Source: Lactococcus protaetiae
GTDB lineage: Bacteria; Bacillota; Bacilli; Lactobacillales; Streptococcaceae
Assembly (NCBI RefSeq): GCF_006965445.1
Contig: NZ_CP041356.1
Span: forward strand, 2,046,001 to 2,110,000
Direction of reading: 5' to 3'
DNA: 64,000 nucleotides
Part shown: positions 1-9,074 of the stretch, in pieces
Numbering within the stretch: position 1 is the first letter of the stretch
Layout: every line of letters begins with the position of its first letter
Notes under the pieces: generated by a model
The model's database searches: none
Seen by the model: only the letters and a program-made list of their open reading frames with translations
Told to the model about the DNA's origin: nothing
Made by a program: the position numbers and the translations under genes

Positions 1-876
1 GTTATATCAGATTTTCACATGGATATTAATCAATTCTCAAGGGATGAGCTAGATATTTTTCTGTCAGTGCTGACAGAACTCGCTATTACTGATATACATT
101 TTGCTGGAGATATTTCTAATACGTTTCGTTCGTTGACTGTTCCTTTTTTGCAACAATTGGCTACTGACAGGAATCTGTCAGTGACTTATAATCTTGGAAA
201 TCATGATATGGTTGGTTTGTCAGAAAAAGAAATTTCCGAGCATGATTTTCAGGTAAAAATGTTTGGTAAAACTGCTTTTGTAAGTTTTCACGGATGGTAT
301 GATTATTCATTTCTTAGAGGCAATTTTGATGTCAAAAAGGTGGTTGCTTTTAAAAATTCTTTTTATTTTGACCGAAAGATTAAACGAGCATTTGATGATG
401 TAAAAACAACTGAACTGATACTGACAAAACTCGAAAATTTGCTGACAGAACTGTCAGTGCAAGCTGATGTGGAGAGAATTATTGTCAGTACACACTTTGT
501 TCCTCATCAGCATTTTATTATCAACACACGTTATGAAAAATTTGCCAGATTCAATGCTTATCTGGGTTCACAGCATTTTCATGAGATTTTTTTGAAATTT
601 CCTAAAGTGTCTGATGTCATCTTTGGACATATTCATCATCGAATGATGGTTGTCAGTACTGACAAAATCAATTATCATGCACGTCCGCTTGGGTATACTT
701 ATGAATGGGAAATGGTCAGTCAATTTTTGGAGCTTTACCCACAGTACAAAATTCCTGAAATTTGGCATTTGCGTAAGCGTTATCAGGAAATTAAAGATTT
801 ACCTGAATGGAAAGAATTTCGTAAGCAACATCTTGCTGACGAATTTTTGTCAGCACTGACCATATTTGATTTTTGA
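1..876 (+). CDS. Metallophosphoesterase (5' end outside window)
   Basis: This is a calcineurin-like phosphoesterase whose start lies upstream of the window. The first ATG is at 19, but the frame is open from base 1 and the codons just before that ATG read V-I-S-D-F-H, which is the D-x-H metal-binding motif that opens this family, so starting at 19 would delete an essential motif. Further motifs, numbered from the ATG at 19, are GD at 30-31, GNHD at 60-63, a THF histidine near 160 and GHIHH near 205, which together give the full two-metal site. The substrate cannot be read from sequence. The protein ends in D-F just before a modular repeat element. CTGTCAG words occur several times inside the coding region and encode L-S-V-L-T or V-S-T-D. 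Confidence 0.85.
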   Translation, partial: VISDFHMDINQFSRDELDIFLSVLTELAITDIHFAGDISNTFRSLTVPFLQQLATDRNLSVTYNLGNHDMVGLSEKEISEHDFQVKMFGKTAFVSFHGWYDYSFLRGNFDVKKVVAFKNSFYFDRKIKRAFDDVKTTELILTKLENLLTELSVQADVERIIVSTHFVPHQHFIINTRYEKFARFNAYLGSQHFHEIFLKFPKVSDVIFGHIHHRMMVVSTDKINYHARPLGYTYEWEMVSQFLELYPQYKIPEIWHLRKRYQEIKDLPEWKEFRKQHLADEFLSALTIFDF

Positions 877-878
877 TT

Positions 879-1236
879 GAAGTGATTATTTCATTGGTGG
901 ACCCACCAATGATAGGGCACAACCTCACATCAAAGATATGAGGTCCTTCGTTATCCATTCGCTCTATCTCCGCTTCGCTACACTGTCGATTTCACTAAGC
1001 CACTAAAGTGGCAAGTTCAAATCGCAATCAACTAAAGTCGCAGGGCGAAGCAGAGCTTGCTATTTCGCCTTATCACTTTGCCTTTTGCTCTTACTGCTTT
1101 AGGCAGGACAGCGTAGACCGTTCGTAGAACGGCGTGCGGAGCACGTAGCGAGTTGCGACAGCGCAGTGAAACGGAGATAGAGCGAATGAACAGCGTATCC
1201 CAAAGGGCAGAGATCGCACGCACTTGCTAGGTTAAA
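879..1236. repeat. Modular hairpin element A (class 2)
   Basis: This fills the gap between the phosphoesterase and the next gene. It opens with the palindrome-like GAAGTGATTATTTC and a GGTGG/CCACC hairpin, then carries the modules seen in the other elements: the CGTTC-TAG-GAACG type hairpin, GTGC-GGA-GCAC, GCGAATGGACAGCG-like words, and the terminal GCACGCACTTGCTAGGTTAA. There is no ribosome binding site or plausible gene inside; a 63-codon minus-strand frame here is an artefact of the repeat. Confidence 0.75.
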
Positions 1237-1239
1237 TGC

Positions 1240-1267
1240 TTGACAATTTTATTCAAAAATTTATAAT
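1240..1267 (+). promoter_or_regulatory. Promoter of the 82-residue membrane protein
   Basis: TTGACA at 1240-1245 and TATAAT at 1262-1267 are separated by 16 bases. Only six bases lie between the -10 box and the ATG at 1274, and no Shine-Dalgarno sequence is present, so the transcript is probably leaderless. Confidence 0.7.
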
Positions 1268-1273
1268 AGCAGA

Positions 1274-1522
1274 ATGAAATACTTTATTGGTGGTTTAACT
1301 TGGCGCCTTATTGCCTTTTGTCTTGCAACGTATGTTCTTTTGCATCCTACTTTGATTGCTTTTCTTTATGCAAATAATCCTCATTTCGATGTTCAGCGCG
1401 GTGGAAAATTAGGAGTTTTTATCACTTTTTTACTTGTCGCTACTTATTTTGGGCGTGATATTATCCTCATGATTCATGATAAATTTTTGGAAAGTCGTAA
1501 AAATTCTTCTGATAAGCAGTGA
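1274..1522 (+). CDS. Small membrane protein of unknown function
   Basis: An 82-residue protein that I do not recognise. It has two hydrophobic stretches (about residues 8-30 and 45-65) and a charged, lysine-rich C-terminus, so it is probably a two-pass membrane protein. A consensus promoter sits immediately upstream. There is no Shine-Dalgarno sequence, which fits leaderless translation. It stands alone, with repeat element A on one side and the Ntdp gene in the same direction on the other. Confidence 0.65.
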   Translation: MKYFIGGLTWRLIAFCLATYVLLHPTLIAFLYANNPHFDVQRGGKLGVFITFLLVATYFGRDIILMIHDKFLESRKNSSDKQ

Positions 1523-1636
1523 TGTCAGGTTTTACAAGCGGAAGATTTTTCTGTGACATTCTGAACTTACAATTTTCTCAAAAATATGATAAAATAATAA
1601 ACGAGAACTTTGAATTGAGAAAGTTGGTACAGCTCC

Positions 1637-2167
1637 TTGAAAATACCAAAAGAAGGCGACTTTATCACGATTCAAAGCTATAAACATGATGGGAGCCTGC
1701 ATCGCACTTGGCGCGATACAATGGTTCTGAAAACAAATGAAAATTCAATTATTGGGGTGAATGACCACACGCTCGTGACCGAGAGCGACGACCGCCGTTG
1801 GGTGACACGTGAGCCTGCGATTGTTTATTTCCACAAAAAGTTTTGGTTTAACATCATTGCTATGATTCGTGAGGAAGGCGTCAGCTACTACTGCAATCTA
1901 GCGAGTCCCTTCGTCCTTGATAACGAAGCGCTGAAATACATTGATTACGACCTTGATGTGAAAGTCTTCAAAGACGGTGAAAAAAAGCTGCTTGACGTTG
2001 AAGAATATGAACGTCACCGTCGTCAAATGCGCTATCCAAAGGAAATTGATTATGTTTTAAAAGAAAATGTGAAAATTCTTGTTGACTGGATTAACAATGA
2101 AAAAGGACCATTTTCTAAGGAATATGTTGAGATTTGGTATGATCGTTATCATCAGTTAAAAAAATAA
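1637..2167 (+). CDS. DUF402 family nucleoside tri-/diphosphate phosphatase (Ntdp)
   Basis: The 176-residue protein matches the DUF402/Ntdp family, whose characterised members hydrolyse nucleoside tri- and diphosphates using divalent metal. It has the family N-terminus [18 protein letters not shown], a central R-x-P-A-I-V-Y-F-H block near residues 57-67, and the acidic Y-D-L-D-V-K segment near residues 103-110 with the nearby DVEEYE. The start is a TTG: the encoded N-terminus matches the family start and no in-frame ATG lies nearby. The Shine-Dalgarno sequence is weak. The gene ends inside a perfect inverted repeat that acts as a terminator. Confidence 0.88.
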   Translation: MKIPKEGDFITIQSYKHDGSLHRTWRDTMVLKTNENSIIGVNDHTLVTESDDRRWVTREPAIVYFHKKFWFNIIAMIREEGVSYYCNLASPFVLDNEALKYIDYDLDVKVFKDGEKKLLDVEEYERHRRQMRYPKEIDYVLKENVKILVDWINNEKGPFSKEYVEIWYDRYHQLKK

Positions 2168-2196
2168 CTCTGTCAGTACTGACAGAGTTATTTTTA
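2166..2196 (+). terminator. Terminator built on the TGTCAGTACTGACA palindrome
   Basis: The perfect inverted repeat AACTCTGTCAG-TACTGACAGAGTT at 2166-2189 is followed by ATTTTT. It overlaps the stop codon of the Ntdp gene and is one of several terminators made from paired CTGTCAG words. Confidence 0.8.
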
Positions 2197-2312
2197 TCAA
2201 AACAAGTGTATGCTAACATCTCCTTAGGCGATGAAGCAACACTATGTTTTGAATTTCATCCAACATAAATTCAACAAGAGTGTTTGCTCTCGTTGGATAA
2301 GTCTTGACTTCA
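2192..2312. repeat. Degenerate modular element B (class 1 ends)
   Basis: The left end reads TTTTATCAAAACAAGTG and the right end ATAAGTCTTGACTTCATT, which are the class 1 termini. The interior is short and has lost most hairpin modules. It fills the convergent gap between the Ntdp gene and the formate/nitrite transporter. Confidence 0.55.
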
Positions 2313-3101
2313 TTAACTTTTTTGTTCTATCTGCTCTCTTGCTTGCCTGCGATAACCTAAAGTATAAAAGCCTGCAACAAAAATTGCTCCTCCGATAATA
2401 TTACCAGCATAAACAAAGATAAAATTACGACCAAAATCAAGCCAAGTCGCCCCATGTTCAAAAATAGCTGCTGGAATAACAAACGCATTTGCTACGCTAT
2501 GCTGAAAACCAATTGCGACAAAAGCCATAATCGGAAACCAAACTGCCAAAAGTTTTCCTGCTGCATCTTTTGCACCATAGCACATCCACATTGCAATGCC
2601 GACAAACCAATTACAACCTATGCCAGAGAGGATTTCTTGATACCAGCTTGCACCAATTTTTCCTTGTGCCAGACTAAAAAGTTCTTCGCGAAAAACTCCG
2701 CTACTTGTCAATCCAACCAAGTGTCCGAAAACGAAAGCAACAAAAATTGCCCCAAGTACATTAAAAATTGTGATGACCACCCAATTTTTTATTAAATCAG
2801 CAAATTTGACCTTTTTAGCGAAAAATGATGTTGAAACCGCAGTCATATTTGACGTAATCAATTCTCCACCACCCAACAAGATGACAATCAATCCAATGGG
2901 GAAAACACTTGCTCCAATTAGGCTTGCAAGGCTACCCAAAGGTTCCGCTACACTCGCCACAGCCCGAATGTAAAGCAAATAACCAAAGGAAATCATTGCT
3001 CCACCAATAAAACCAAGCACTGCTTTTTCTAAAAACGGTCGCTTCACTTTTTCCTGTCCGTGGTGAATAGTTGCTGACAGAATTTCTGCCGGATTCATCA
3101 T
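2313..3101 (-). CDS. Formate/nitrite transporter family channel
   Basis: A 262-residue FNT-family pentameric channel for small monovalent anions such as formate or nitrite. Six membrane spans can be picked out, with the family glycine-rich motifs: GFIGGAMISFGYLLYI near residue 30, GGGELITSNM near 78-87 and NWFVGIAMWM near 163. The length is typical (about 260-280). The start has AGGAGA eight bases upstream and a second ATG directly after it. In lactic bacteria it would fit formate export, but the transported ion cannot be fixed from sequence. Its promoter region (3110-3170) is AT-rich. Confidence 0.88.
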   Translation of the reverse strand: MMNPAEILSATIHHGQEKVKRPFLEKAVLGFIGGAMISFGYLLYIRAVASVAEPLGSLASLIGASVFPIGLIVILLGGGELITSNMTAVSTSFFAKKVKFADLIKNWVVITIFNVLGAIFVAFVFGHLVGLTSSGVFREELFSLAQGKIGASWYQEILSGIGCNWFVGIAMWMCYGAKDAAGKLLAVWFPIMAFVAIGFQHSVANAFVIPAAIFEHGATWLDFGRNFIFVYAGNIIGGAIFVAGFYTLGYRRQAREQIEQKS

Positions 3102-3270
3102 GATAAAATTTCTCCTGAAAATATAATTTATAAAAACAACTTGTTTATTCTATCACAAAATTTAGCGAAATGCTTAGAAATACTGTAAAAACGCGATTAT
3201 ACAACGCTTCGTCGCTTATGATACTCCTTCTCTATCCTTACTTTACAAAATCACAAGTGGATAAAAAATC

Positions 3271-3300
3271 AAAAAGCTGTCAGAGTACTGACAGCTTTTT
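3271..3300. terminator. Bidirectional terminator
   Basis: AAAAAGCTGTCAG and CTGACAGCTTTTT form a 13-base-pair stem with T runs on both strands. It ends the minus-strand ABC exporter transcript that stops at 3333. Confidence 0.8.
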
Positions 3301-3332
3301 ATTCCATATCTCATTTCAGAATCTTGGTACTA

Positions 3333-4954
3333 CTAACCACCAATCAAATCACGTCTGCGATAACCGACAAAACCAATCACAATCATCAGTACTGACAGAA
3401 TCAAAATTACTGACACACTGCCCCAATCCATCTTATCAACAGGAAGTTTTGGGATATAATCGTAAATACTCAATTTTTCAATCCATTGAGGTAAATCAAG
3501 AATATGTCCAAGATAACTCATAAAGAGTAAGAAACCAAGATAGACCCAAATTGCGCCTGAAGCTCGTGGAATAAAAGCCACAAGTAAACTTAGAAGTGCA
3601 ACAACAAATACAATTCCGACTATCCAAATCATCCCAGGTTTCATTACATCAGCAAAACTTAAAGCATTTTTATTTCCTAACTGTTCAACATAAATACCAA
3701 GCACAGCCAGAAATTGTGCGACAACACTTCCAATAATTGCAGTCAACACATAGGTCAGATAAACTTTCAACCTAGAAATCGGCAAAGCATAAAGTTGTTC
3801 TTGACGATTCTTCCGTTCCTCGGCAGTCATCCGAGAGAGTAAAATCACTGCAAAAGCAGATACTAAAATGGACAAAATAGAAAACAAAGTAACCATAAAG
3901 TTTCCAGTAATCGCATCTGTCGCTGTTGCATTTCCTATAAAAATCTGCTTAACCAGCTCATTGCCACTGATAAATTGATCCATTTGTCCAAACATTGAGC
4001 CATAAACCAAGCCCAAGACAAAGACAGCCAATAGCCAACCAATAATCATCTTTTTTTGCAAGCTTAGCACCAAACCAGGTAAACTGAGCAGCGTTCTTTT
4101 AGCATGAGCACGTCCACGTCCTTCAGGCAAATAACCAGCGTTCACATCGCGTTTAATTTCGAGCATATAGGCAAGTGCCAACATCAGTATCGAAAAGATA
4201 AGCGTTAGCCCAACACCTAGCCAAGATTCATGACCTGTTGCATAAGGAAATCCAAGATAGCCCCATGAAAGTGGATTGAACCATCCTGCTTGAGGTGCAC
4301 CTACATCTGTTCCCATTCGTATCACATAAAGAAGTCCTAGAAGACCAAAAGTTGTTCCTTTAGCTCCACCAGCATCTGGAAAAATCTGAGCAAAGAACAG
4401 TGCAACCATTCCCCACATTAATCCTTGTGCTGAAGTGCTACTCGCAAACAACAAATTACTAGAAAGATTATTCAAACCGTCAACATTTTGCGCTTGAATA
4501 GAGAATGCGAGCAAAAGTGCCATCACAATGTGCAACAACACAAGCTCAATCACAACTGCTGTTGTATTTGATAATTTACCAATAGAAAATGAGCGAAAAA
4601 GCTCTGCTATCCCATCATCTTCTTCCTTACGCGTTCGATTAACCACATAGATAATTGAGATAATGGCAAAAGTAATCGCCGTAATCAAAGTCATCGTTTG
4701 TCCAAAGATAGGTCCTAAAGTGTACGCACTTGGATTTTTAATTGGTGTTGCACCGAAAAGTCCCAACATCGCTGGATTTTTTACAAACATGGTATACATT
4801 GTTGCTGCTGTTGCTGGGCTTGAAGCAACTTCCATCTTGCCTGCACCAGATGCTGCAAATGCTAACATCCCTAGCACCCAAAATATTAATTTTAGCCAAT
4901 CACGTTTTAGGAGTGATTTGAACAGCGCCCCGTTTTATAAAGCGGTTTATTCAT
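3333..4954 (-). pseudogene. ABC exporter permease (frameshifted near its start)
   Basis: A large ABC-2-type permease with about 12 membrane spans in two repeated halves, of the type once described as exporters of polyketide antibiotics. It pairs with the ATPase gene 20 bases upstream. The uninterrupted frame starts only at 4877, but a proper start (GGGAGATG before ATG at 4954) encodes M-N-K-P-L-Y-K-T-G and then leaves frame. Adding one C to the C4 run at 4928-4931 restores A-L-F-K-S-L-L-K-R-D-W and gives 540 residues, the normal size. This is one of ten equivalent lesions in the window and is probably a sequence error. Confidence 0.82.
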
Positions 4955-4974
4955 TATTTTCATCTCCCAACTTT

Positions 4975-5853
4975 TTATTCATAGTGACGCATAAATAAAT
5001 CTTCAAGCGTTGGTGGCATAGATTCAAGTTTTTTCACACCATATTGTGTAATCGTTGATAATATTTCATCTACTTTATCACTATCAGCTTGGAAGCTTGC
5101 TTTTGTGCCATCAATTTTTAAGTCATGAACAGAGCTAAGGGTTTCAAGACCTGTCGGAACTTGCCCTGTTTCAATCTTATATTGATAACGCGTTAAATGT
5201 CGCAAATCCTCAAGACTACCAGTTTCTACGATTTCACCTTTACGGATGACTGCAACACGGTCTGCCAGCTTTTCAACTTCAGACAAGATATGACTTGATA
5301 AAAGAATCGCTTTCCCTGCAGCTTTAAGCCTTCCAACTTCTTCCTGAAAAATCGCCTCCATCAATGGGTCAAGTCCAGAAGTTGGTTCGTCAAAAATATA
5401 TAGTTCAGCATCGCTTGATAGCGCTGCAATAAGTGCAATCTTTTGTCGATTTCCTTTAGAATAAGACCGAGCTTTTTTCTTTGGGTCTAACTCGAATTTT
5501 TTAATTAATTCATCTCGTTTAGCCGCATTTCCTTTACCATGAAGCTTCAAAAAAAGATCAATAATCTCTCCTCCTGATAGATTGGGCCAGAGATAAACAT
5601 CACCTGGAACATAGGCAATTTGCTTATGAATCTCAATGGCATCTGTCCAGACATCTTTTCCAAATATTTTGGCTGAGCCACCATTTGCACGGATAATACC
5701 AAGCAAAGTCCTAATCGTTGTTGATTTACCAGCACCGTTAGGTCCGATGTAGCCGAGCACCTCTCCAGCATTGACATCAAAACTTACATCTTTGAGCGCT
5801 TGAAACTTACCAAAGTTTTTTTGAAGCCCTTTTACTTCGACTACTTTTACCAT
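4975..5853 (-). CDS. ABC exporter ATP-binding protein
   Basis: A 292-residue ABC ATPase with Walker A (GPNGAGKST, about residues 36-44), a Q-loop region, signature SKGNRQK (an atypical form of LSGGQ), Walker B LYIFDEPTSGLD and a C-terminal extension typical of drug or bacteriocin exporters. It works with the adjacent permease. An ATG at 5868 overlaps the Shine-Dalgarno sequence itself (TGGAGG), so the ATG at 5853 is the likely start. The operon is transcribed divergently from a TetR gene, and an inverted repeat lies just after its -10 box. Confidence 0.9.
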   Translation of the reverse strand: MVKVVEVKGLQKNFGKFQALKDVSFDVNAGEVLGYIGPNGAGKSTTIRTLLGIIRANGGSAKIFGKDVWTDAIEIHKQIAYVPGDVYLWPNLSGGEIIDLFLKLHGKGNAAKRDELIKKFELDPKKKARSYSKGNRQKIALIAALSSDAELYIFDEPTSGLDPLMEAIFQEEVGRLKAAGKAILLSSHILSEVEKLADRVAVIRKGEIVETGSLEDLRHLTRYQYKIETGQVPTGLETLSSVHDLKIDGTKASFQADSDKVDEILSTITQYGVKKLESMPPTLEDLFMRHYE

Positions 5854-5898
5854 AATTAAGTCCTCCATAAGGATAATTTCATTGTTTATAAAGTAATT

Positions 5899-5928
5899 TA
5901 TGAACTAAACTTAACTTTATAGTTCATA
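5899..5928. promoter_or_regulatory. Probable TetR operator
   Basis: TATGAACTA at 5899-5907 and TAGTTCATA at 5920-5928 form a 9-bp inverted repeat with a 12-base centre. It begins at the -10 box of the exporter promoter, a position where a bound repressor would block transcription. Binding by the adjacent TetR protein is inferred. Confidence 0.6.
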
Positions 5929-5956
5929 TTGTACTCTTTTCCTTGAATTAGTTCAA
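5928..5956 (-). promoter_or_regulatory. Promoter of the ABC exporter operon
   Basis: Read on the minus strand, TTGAAC (5951-5956) and TACAAT (5928-5933) are spaced by 17 bases. The -35 box overlaps the region of the divergent tetR promoter. Confidence 0.6.
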
Positions 5957-5971
5957 CAAAAAAGCTATAAT
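5943..5971 (+). promoter_or_regulatory. Promoter of the TetR regulator gene
   Basis: TTGAAT (5943-5948) and TATAAT (5966-5971) are spaced by 17 bases. Downstream, in the 5' leader, TGTCAGTACTGACAG followed by TTTTTT (about 5992-6014) has the form of a terminator placed before the gene, so it may attenuate tetR. Confidence 0.6.
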
Positions 5972-6038
5972 TTTTTATAGAAAATAGATTTGTCAGTACT
6001 GACAGTTTTTTGTCAGTAAGATTGGAAAGGTTTTCCTC

Positions 6039-6596
6039 ATGAATCAAACAGAAAAAAAGAAAAAAGCCATTTTAGACACGACTTTTACATTGTTGAATGA
6101 AAAAGAAATTAAAGAAATCACTGTTGATGAAATTGCTCAAAAAGCAGTAGTGTCAAAGGTTACATTATTTAAGTATTATAAAAATAAAAATCATTTAATG
6201 AACATTGTCATTATGCACGCCTTTGAAAATATGGCAGCACAAGTTGAAGAAATCATTCAAAGCGATCTGAACTTTGAAGAAACTTATGAGGGAATCACCC
6301 AAATGAAGCTAAAACAGCTTGAGCATTATTCTCCGATATTTTCTCAAAATTTGATGACACAATACTCTGAAAGTCCTGATTTTTTCGATACCGATGCTGT
6401 CACGGTGCAGATGAAAATTTATGATAAACTTTTTCAAAAAGGACAGGATGAAGGTAAAATTTCAAAAGACTTCACCAAAGATGACTTCCTATTTCTTGTC
6501 AATATCTTCATCTCAGGAATGAAAGGTTTATCCGCAGATTACCTATTTCAAAAAACTGGGATACTTACCCGCTTTTTCATTAATGGACTAAAATAG
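6039..6596 (+). CDS. TetR/AcrR family transcriptional regulator
   Basis: A 185-residue TetR-type repressor. The N-terminal helix-turn-helix is clear (ILDTTFTLLNEKEIKEITVDEIAQKAVVSKVTLFKYYKNKNHL, about residues 10-53); the C-terminal ligand-binding half is divergent, as usual. It is divergent to an ABC exporter operon and an inverted repeat sits in the shared promoter region, so it probably represses the exporter until a substrate binds. The Shine-Dalgarno sequence is GGAAAGG. Confidence 0.88.
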   Translation: MNQTEKKKKAILDTTFTLLNEKEIKEITVDEIAQKAVVSKVTLFKYYKNKNHLMNIVIMHAFENMAAQVEEIIQSDLNFEETYEGITQMKLKQLEHYSPIFSQNLMTQYSESPDFFDTDAVTVQMKIYDKLFQKGQDEGKISKDFTKDDFLFLVNIFISGMKGLSADYLFQKTGILTRFFINGLK

Positions 6597-6628
6597 TTCT
6601 CCATTAATAAAACTTGATAAATCAAAAT

Positions 6629-6656
6629 AAAAAAATGGGATTTTCCCATTTTTTTA
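6629..6656 (+). terminator. Terminator after the TetR gene
   Basis: AAAAAAATGGGA and TCCCATTTTTTT form a 12-bp stem closed by a short loop. It is followed at once by another TGTCAGTACTGACA palindrome (6660-6674). Confidence 0.85.
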
Positions 6657-6702
6657 TATCTGTCAGTACTGACAAAAACCAATCAGTATGCTGACAGTCT
6701 CA

Positions 6703-6783
6703 ATTTTATCAAAGCAAGTGCGTGGCGCAGCGAAGATAGCGACTAGAGAAAATGGACAAATGTTTTATGAAACTCCTACTGAT
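6703..6783. repeat. Short modular element C (class 1 ends)
   Basis: The left end TTTTATCAAAGCAAGTGCGTG and the right end GAAACTCCTACTGAT are class 1 termini. The interior keeps the GGACAAATG module and a GCGACTAGAGAAAATGG word also found in elements F and O. Confidence 0.6.
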
Positions 6784-6890
6784 ACTGTTTAATTTCTAAA
6801 TGTTCCATTTAGAAATTAAAGTTTGCGTTACACGCAAACCACTTCTTGCGCGAGCGCAAGGCAGTATCTTTGCAGTTCATCGCATTGTTA
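6777..6890. repeat. Second hairpin family, copy 1
   Basis: Three consecutive hairpins: TTTCTAAATG-TTC-CATTTAGAAA, GTTTGCG-TTACA-CGCAAAC and CTTGCGC-GA-GCGCAAG. The same set, in the same order but inverted, is found at 53086-53192, with the first stem changed on both sides. Confidence 0.65.
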
Positions 6891-6913
6891 TACATATATC
6901 ATAGACGCAGCAT

Positions 6914-7840
6914 TTAGCCCGTATAAACACCTGAGTTTTTAAGTTCTTTTGCAACTTCAACAAGTTTGCGTAGACGATGATTGACCCCCGATTTTCCAAG
7001 TGGTGGATCTAAAAGTTCTCCCAACTCTTTAAGCGTAGCTTCTGGATTTTCAAGACGTAATTTAGCAACTACGGTAAGTTGCGTGGGAAGTTGTTCAAGT
7101 TCTTTTTTTTCGTTTAAAAAATGAATGGCTTCAATCACTTCTTGGCTTGCTGCAACTGACTTAGCAATATTTGCATTTTCAAAATTAGACTGACGATTCG
7201 CAAGACCTCGCATTTCTCGAATCATCTTAGCATCCTCAAATTTAAGGCGTGCCTGCATTGCTCCGATTAATGTTAAAAAATCCATGATTTCTTCTGCTTT
7301 AGAAAGGTATAAAATCCAGCGATTTTTTCGTTCAATGACTCTAGCATTTAGCTCAAATTTTCTAAAAATCTCCTGCAGGTCTTCTGCGTGTTCTTGATAA
7401 ACATTAGCAATAGAGAGTTGGTATTCGCCTTTTTCTGGATTATGAAGACTTCCAGAAGATAAAAAAGCTCCTCGTAGATAATCACGGCTCATCAGATTAT
7501 CATTTTTTACAAAATCAGGAACACCATTATCCAGCATCAACGCATCTGCAAGACTCAATTCATCAAGAAGCTCCGTAGCACCATCTTCAATAAATACAGT
7601 ATAAACTCTATTTTTTGACAAGGTTGTTTTTTGGTGGACACGAATTTCTGCACGAATTTCATAAAGTTCAAGCAACATTTGATAGATATATTTGGCAGTC
7701 CCCGCATTTTCAGTTGCAATAGATAAGGTCAAACCACCAGAAATACCAACCGAACCATTCATTCGGACAAGAGCTAAAAGGGTGCCAGTCGTTGCAAGAT
7801 TACGGGTTAACTCTTTTTTGACATCACTTGTAAAACTCAT
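6914..7840 (-). CDS. whiA: WhiA, sporulation/cell-division regulator homologue
   Basis: A 308-residue WhiA protein: an N-terminal LAGLIDADG-like domain (about residues 1-200; degenerate, with no nuclease role expected) followed by a C-terminal helix-turn-helix (LKELGELLDPPLGKSGVNHRLRKL, about 270-295). In Firmicutes WhiA is a DNA-binding protein linked to cell division and chromosome segregation. It is the last gene of the conserved rapZ-yvcK-whiA cluster, separated here from yvcK by 250 bases. Length is normal and the frame is intact, including a C5 run at the C-terminal motif. Confidence 0.95.
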   Translation of the reverse strand: MSFTSDVKKELTRNLATTGTLLALVRMNGSVGISGGLTLSIATENAGTAKYIYQMLLELYEIRAEIRVHQKTTLSKNRVYTVFIEDGATELLDELSLADALMLDNGVPDFVKNDNLMSRDYLRGAFLSSGSLHNPEKGEYQLSIANVYQEHAEDLQEIFRKFELNARVIERKNRWILYLSKAEEIMDFLTLIGAMQARLKFEDAKMIREMRGLANRQSNFENANIAKSVAASQEVIEAIHFLNEKKELEQLPTQLTVVAKLRLENPEATLKELGELLDPPLGKSGVNHRLRKLVEVAKELKNSGVYTG

Positions 7841-8093
7841 TTTTTAACTCTTTTCATTCATTTTTGTTATTGGAGCTGTGAAATCAACTCGCTTTACCTT
7901 TGATGCCGAGCATGAACAGCCTGCCTCTCCACTTTGCTACACCATCTATTGCAGAGGAAGCAATCGCAGCTTATATCAGCGTAGTTCGACAAAAAAGCAG
8001 AGTAGAGTTGTCCTCATTGTCACTGACAGAAGTTTTTGAAAGCATTATCAATTCTGTCAGCACGCTGACAGAAAAAATTCTACTTACAGTTCA
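7841..8093. other. Gap between whiA and yvcK with degraded repeat material
   Basis: No gene is convincing here. The stretch contains TTCGACAAAAAAGCAGAGT and neighbouring words that recur inverted at about 43930-43975, plus an inverted pair CTGTCAG-CACG-CTGACAG near 8056-8073. It looks like an old, degraded repeat lying inside an otherwise tight operon. Confidence 0.45.
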
Positions 8094-9074
8094 TCAATCT
8101 TTTATCTGTTGCTGAGAAATAGCAATAATCTCTTGCGCTACCGCTTCACCATCATGAAACGCTCCACCATCACGAAGCTCCAAAAAATTATTTGATACAA
8201 TATTAACTTTTTCAGCTTTGAGTGCTTCAAAATCATGTTCAACCTGAACAAGATACTCATCAAATTTATTAGTATTCATATACTCTTCTGGTACTTTTTC
8301 AATATTTACAAGTACAGTATCAATGACATTTGTTCCTAAATGTTCATGCAACACGCGCACATGGTCTGCATCAGTAAAATACTCCGTTTCACCACGTTGT
8401 GTCATAATATTGCATACATAAATGATTTTTGCTTTCGTTTTCCAAAGCGCTTCACAGATTTCGGGAATTACAATATTTGGCAAGATAGACGTAAAAAGTG
8501 AACCAGGTCCCAGTACGATTGTATCTGCTTCCATGATAGACTTTACAACATTTCTTGAAGCAACAGGTGTATTCCCCGTTGCCGTTTCAGTTAGATAAAC
8601 ATGGTCAATCAATCCTTTATGACCGGCAATATGACTCTCACCAGCCACTTCATAACCATCCTTAAAAACAGCGTGCAAAGTCAGTGCAGCATCTGATGAG
8701 GGGTAGATTTTACCATCAACATGAAAAAATTTCGCTAATGATTGAATGGCTCGATAAGTTGAGCCTTGCATTTCAGAAATAGCAGCAATAATCAAATTTC
8801 CCAACGGATGTCCAGCAAGCTCCCCATCTGCCTCATCAAAGCGATATTGTAAAATATCGGCATAAAATTTTGGCATATCAGACATTGCAATCAAAACATT
8901 TCGTAAATCGCCCGGTGGTGCAATACTTACAGCCGAGCGAATTCGTCCAGATGAGCCTCCATCATCTGCCACTGTCACAATCGCTGTTAAATCAACTTTT
9001 TCTTTTCTCAATGCTCTCAGAACGACAGGAATACCAGTGCCGCCTCCAATTACAACTATTTTGGGCTTACTCAT
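8094..9074 (-). CDS. yvcK: YvcK, gluconeogenesis/cell-shape factor
   Basis: A 326-residue YvcK/CofD-like protein. The N-terminal [17 protein letters not shown] (about residues 6-22) is the nucleotide-binding glycine loop, followed by [13 protein letters not shown] and the APPGDLRN motif. In Bacillus this protein binds UDP-sugars and is needed for normal growth on gluconeogenic carbon sources and for envelope integrity. Its start codon overlaps the rapZ stop by four bases, which implies translational coupling. The length is typical. Confidence 0.95.
   Translation of the reverse strand: MSKPKIVVIGGGTGIPVVLRALRKEKVDLTAIVTVADDGGSSGRIRSAVSIAPPGDLRNVLIAMSDMPKFYADILQYRFDEADGELAGHPLGNLIIAAISEMQGSTYRAIQSLAKFFHVDGKIYPSSDAALTLHAVFKDGYEVAGESHIAGHKGLIDHVYLTETATGNTPVASRNVVKSIMEADTIVLGPGSLFTSILPNIVIPEICEALWKTKAKIIYVCNIMTQRGETEYFTDADHVRVLHEHLGTNVIDTVLVNIEKVPEEYMNTNKFDEYLVQVEHDFEALKAEKVNIVSNNFLELRDGGAFHDGEAVAQEIIAISQQQIKD

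Noticed and set aside
1032-1223. Recurring small ORFs inside the modular elements that encode similar peptides (R-N-S-L-R-A-S-H-A-V-L-R-T-V-Y-A)
   Set aside because: Similar peptides arise at 24007-24219, 32058-32321 and 43264-43479 from reading the same hairpin modules; none has a ribosome binding site and the frames are broken differently in each copy.
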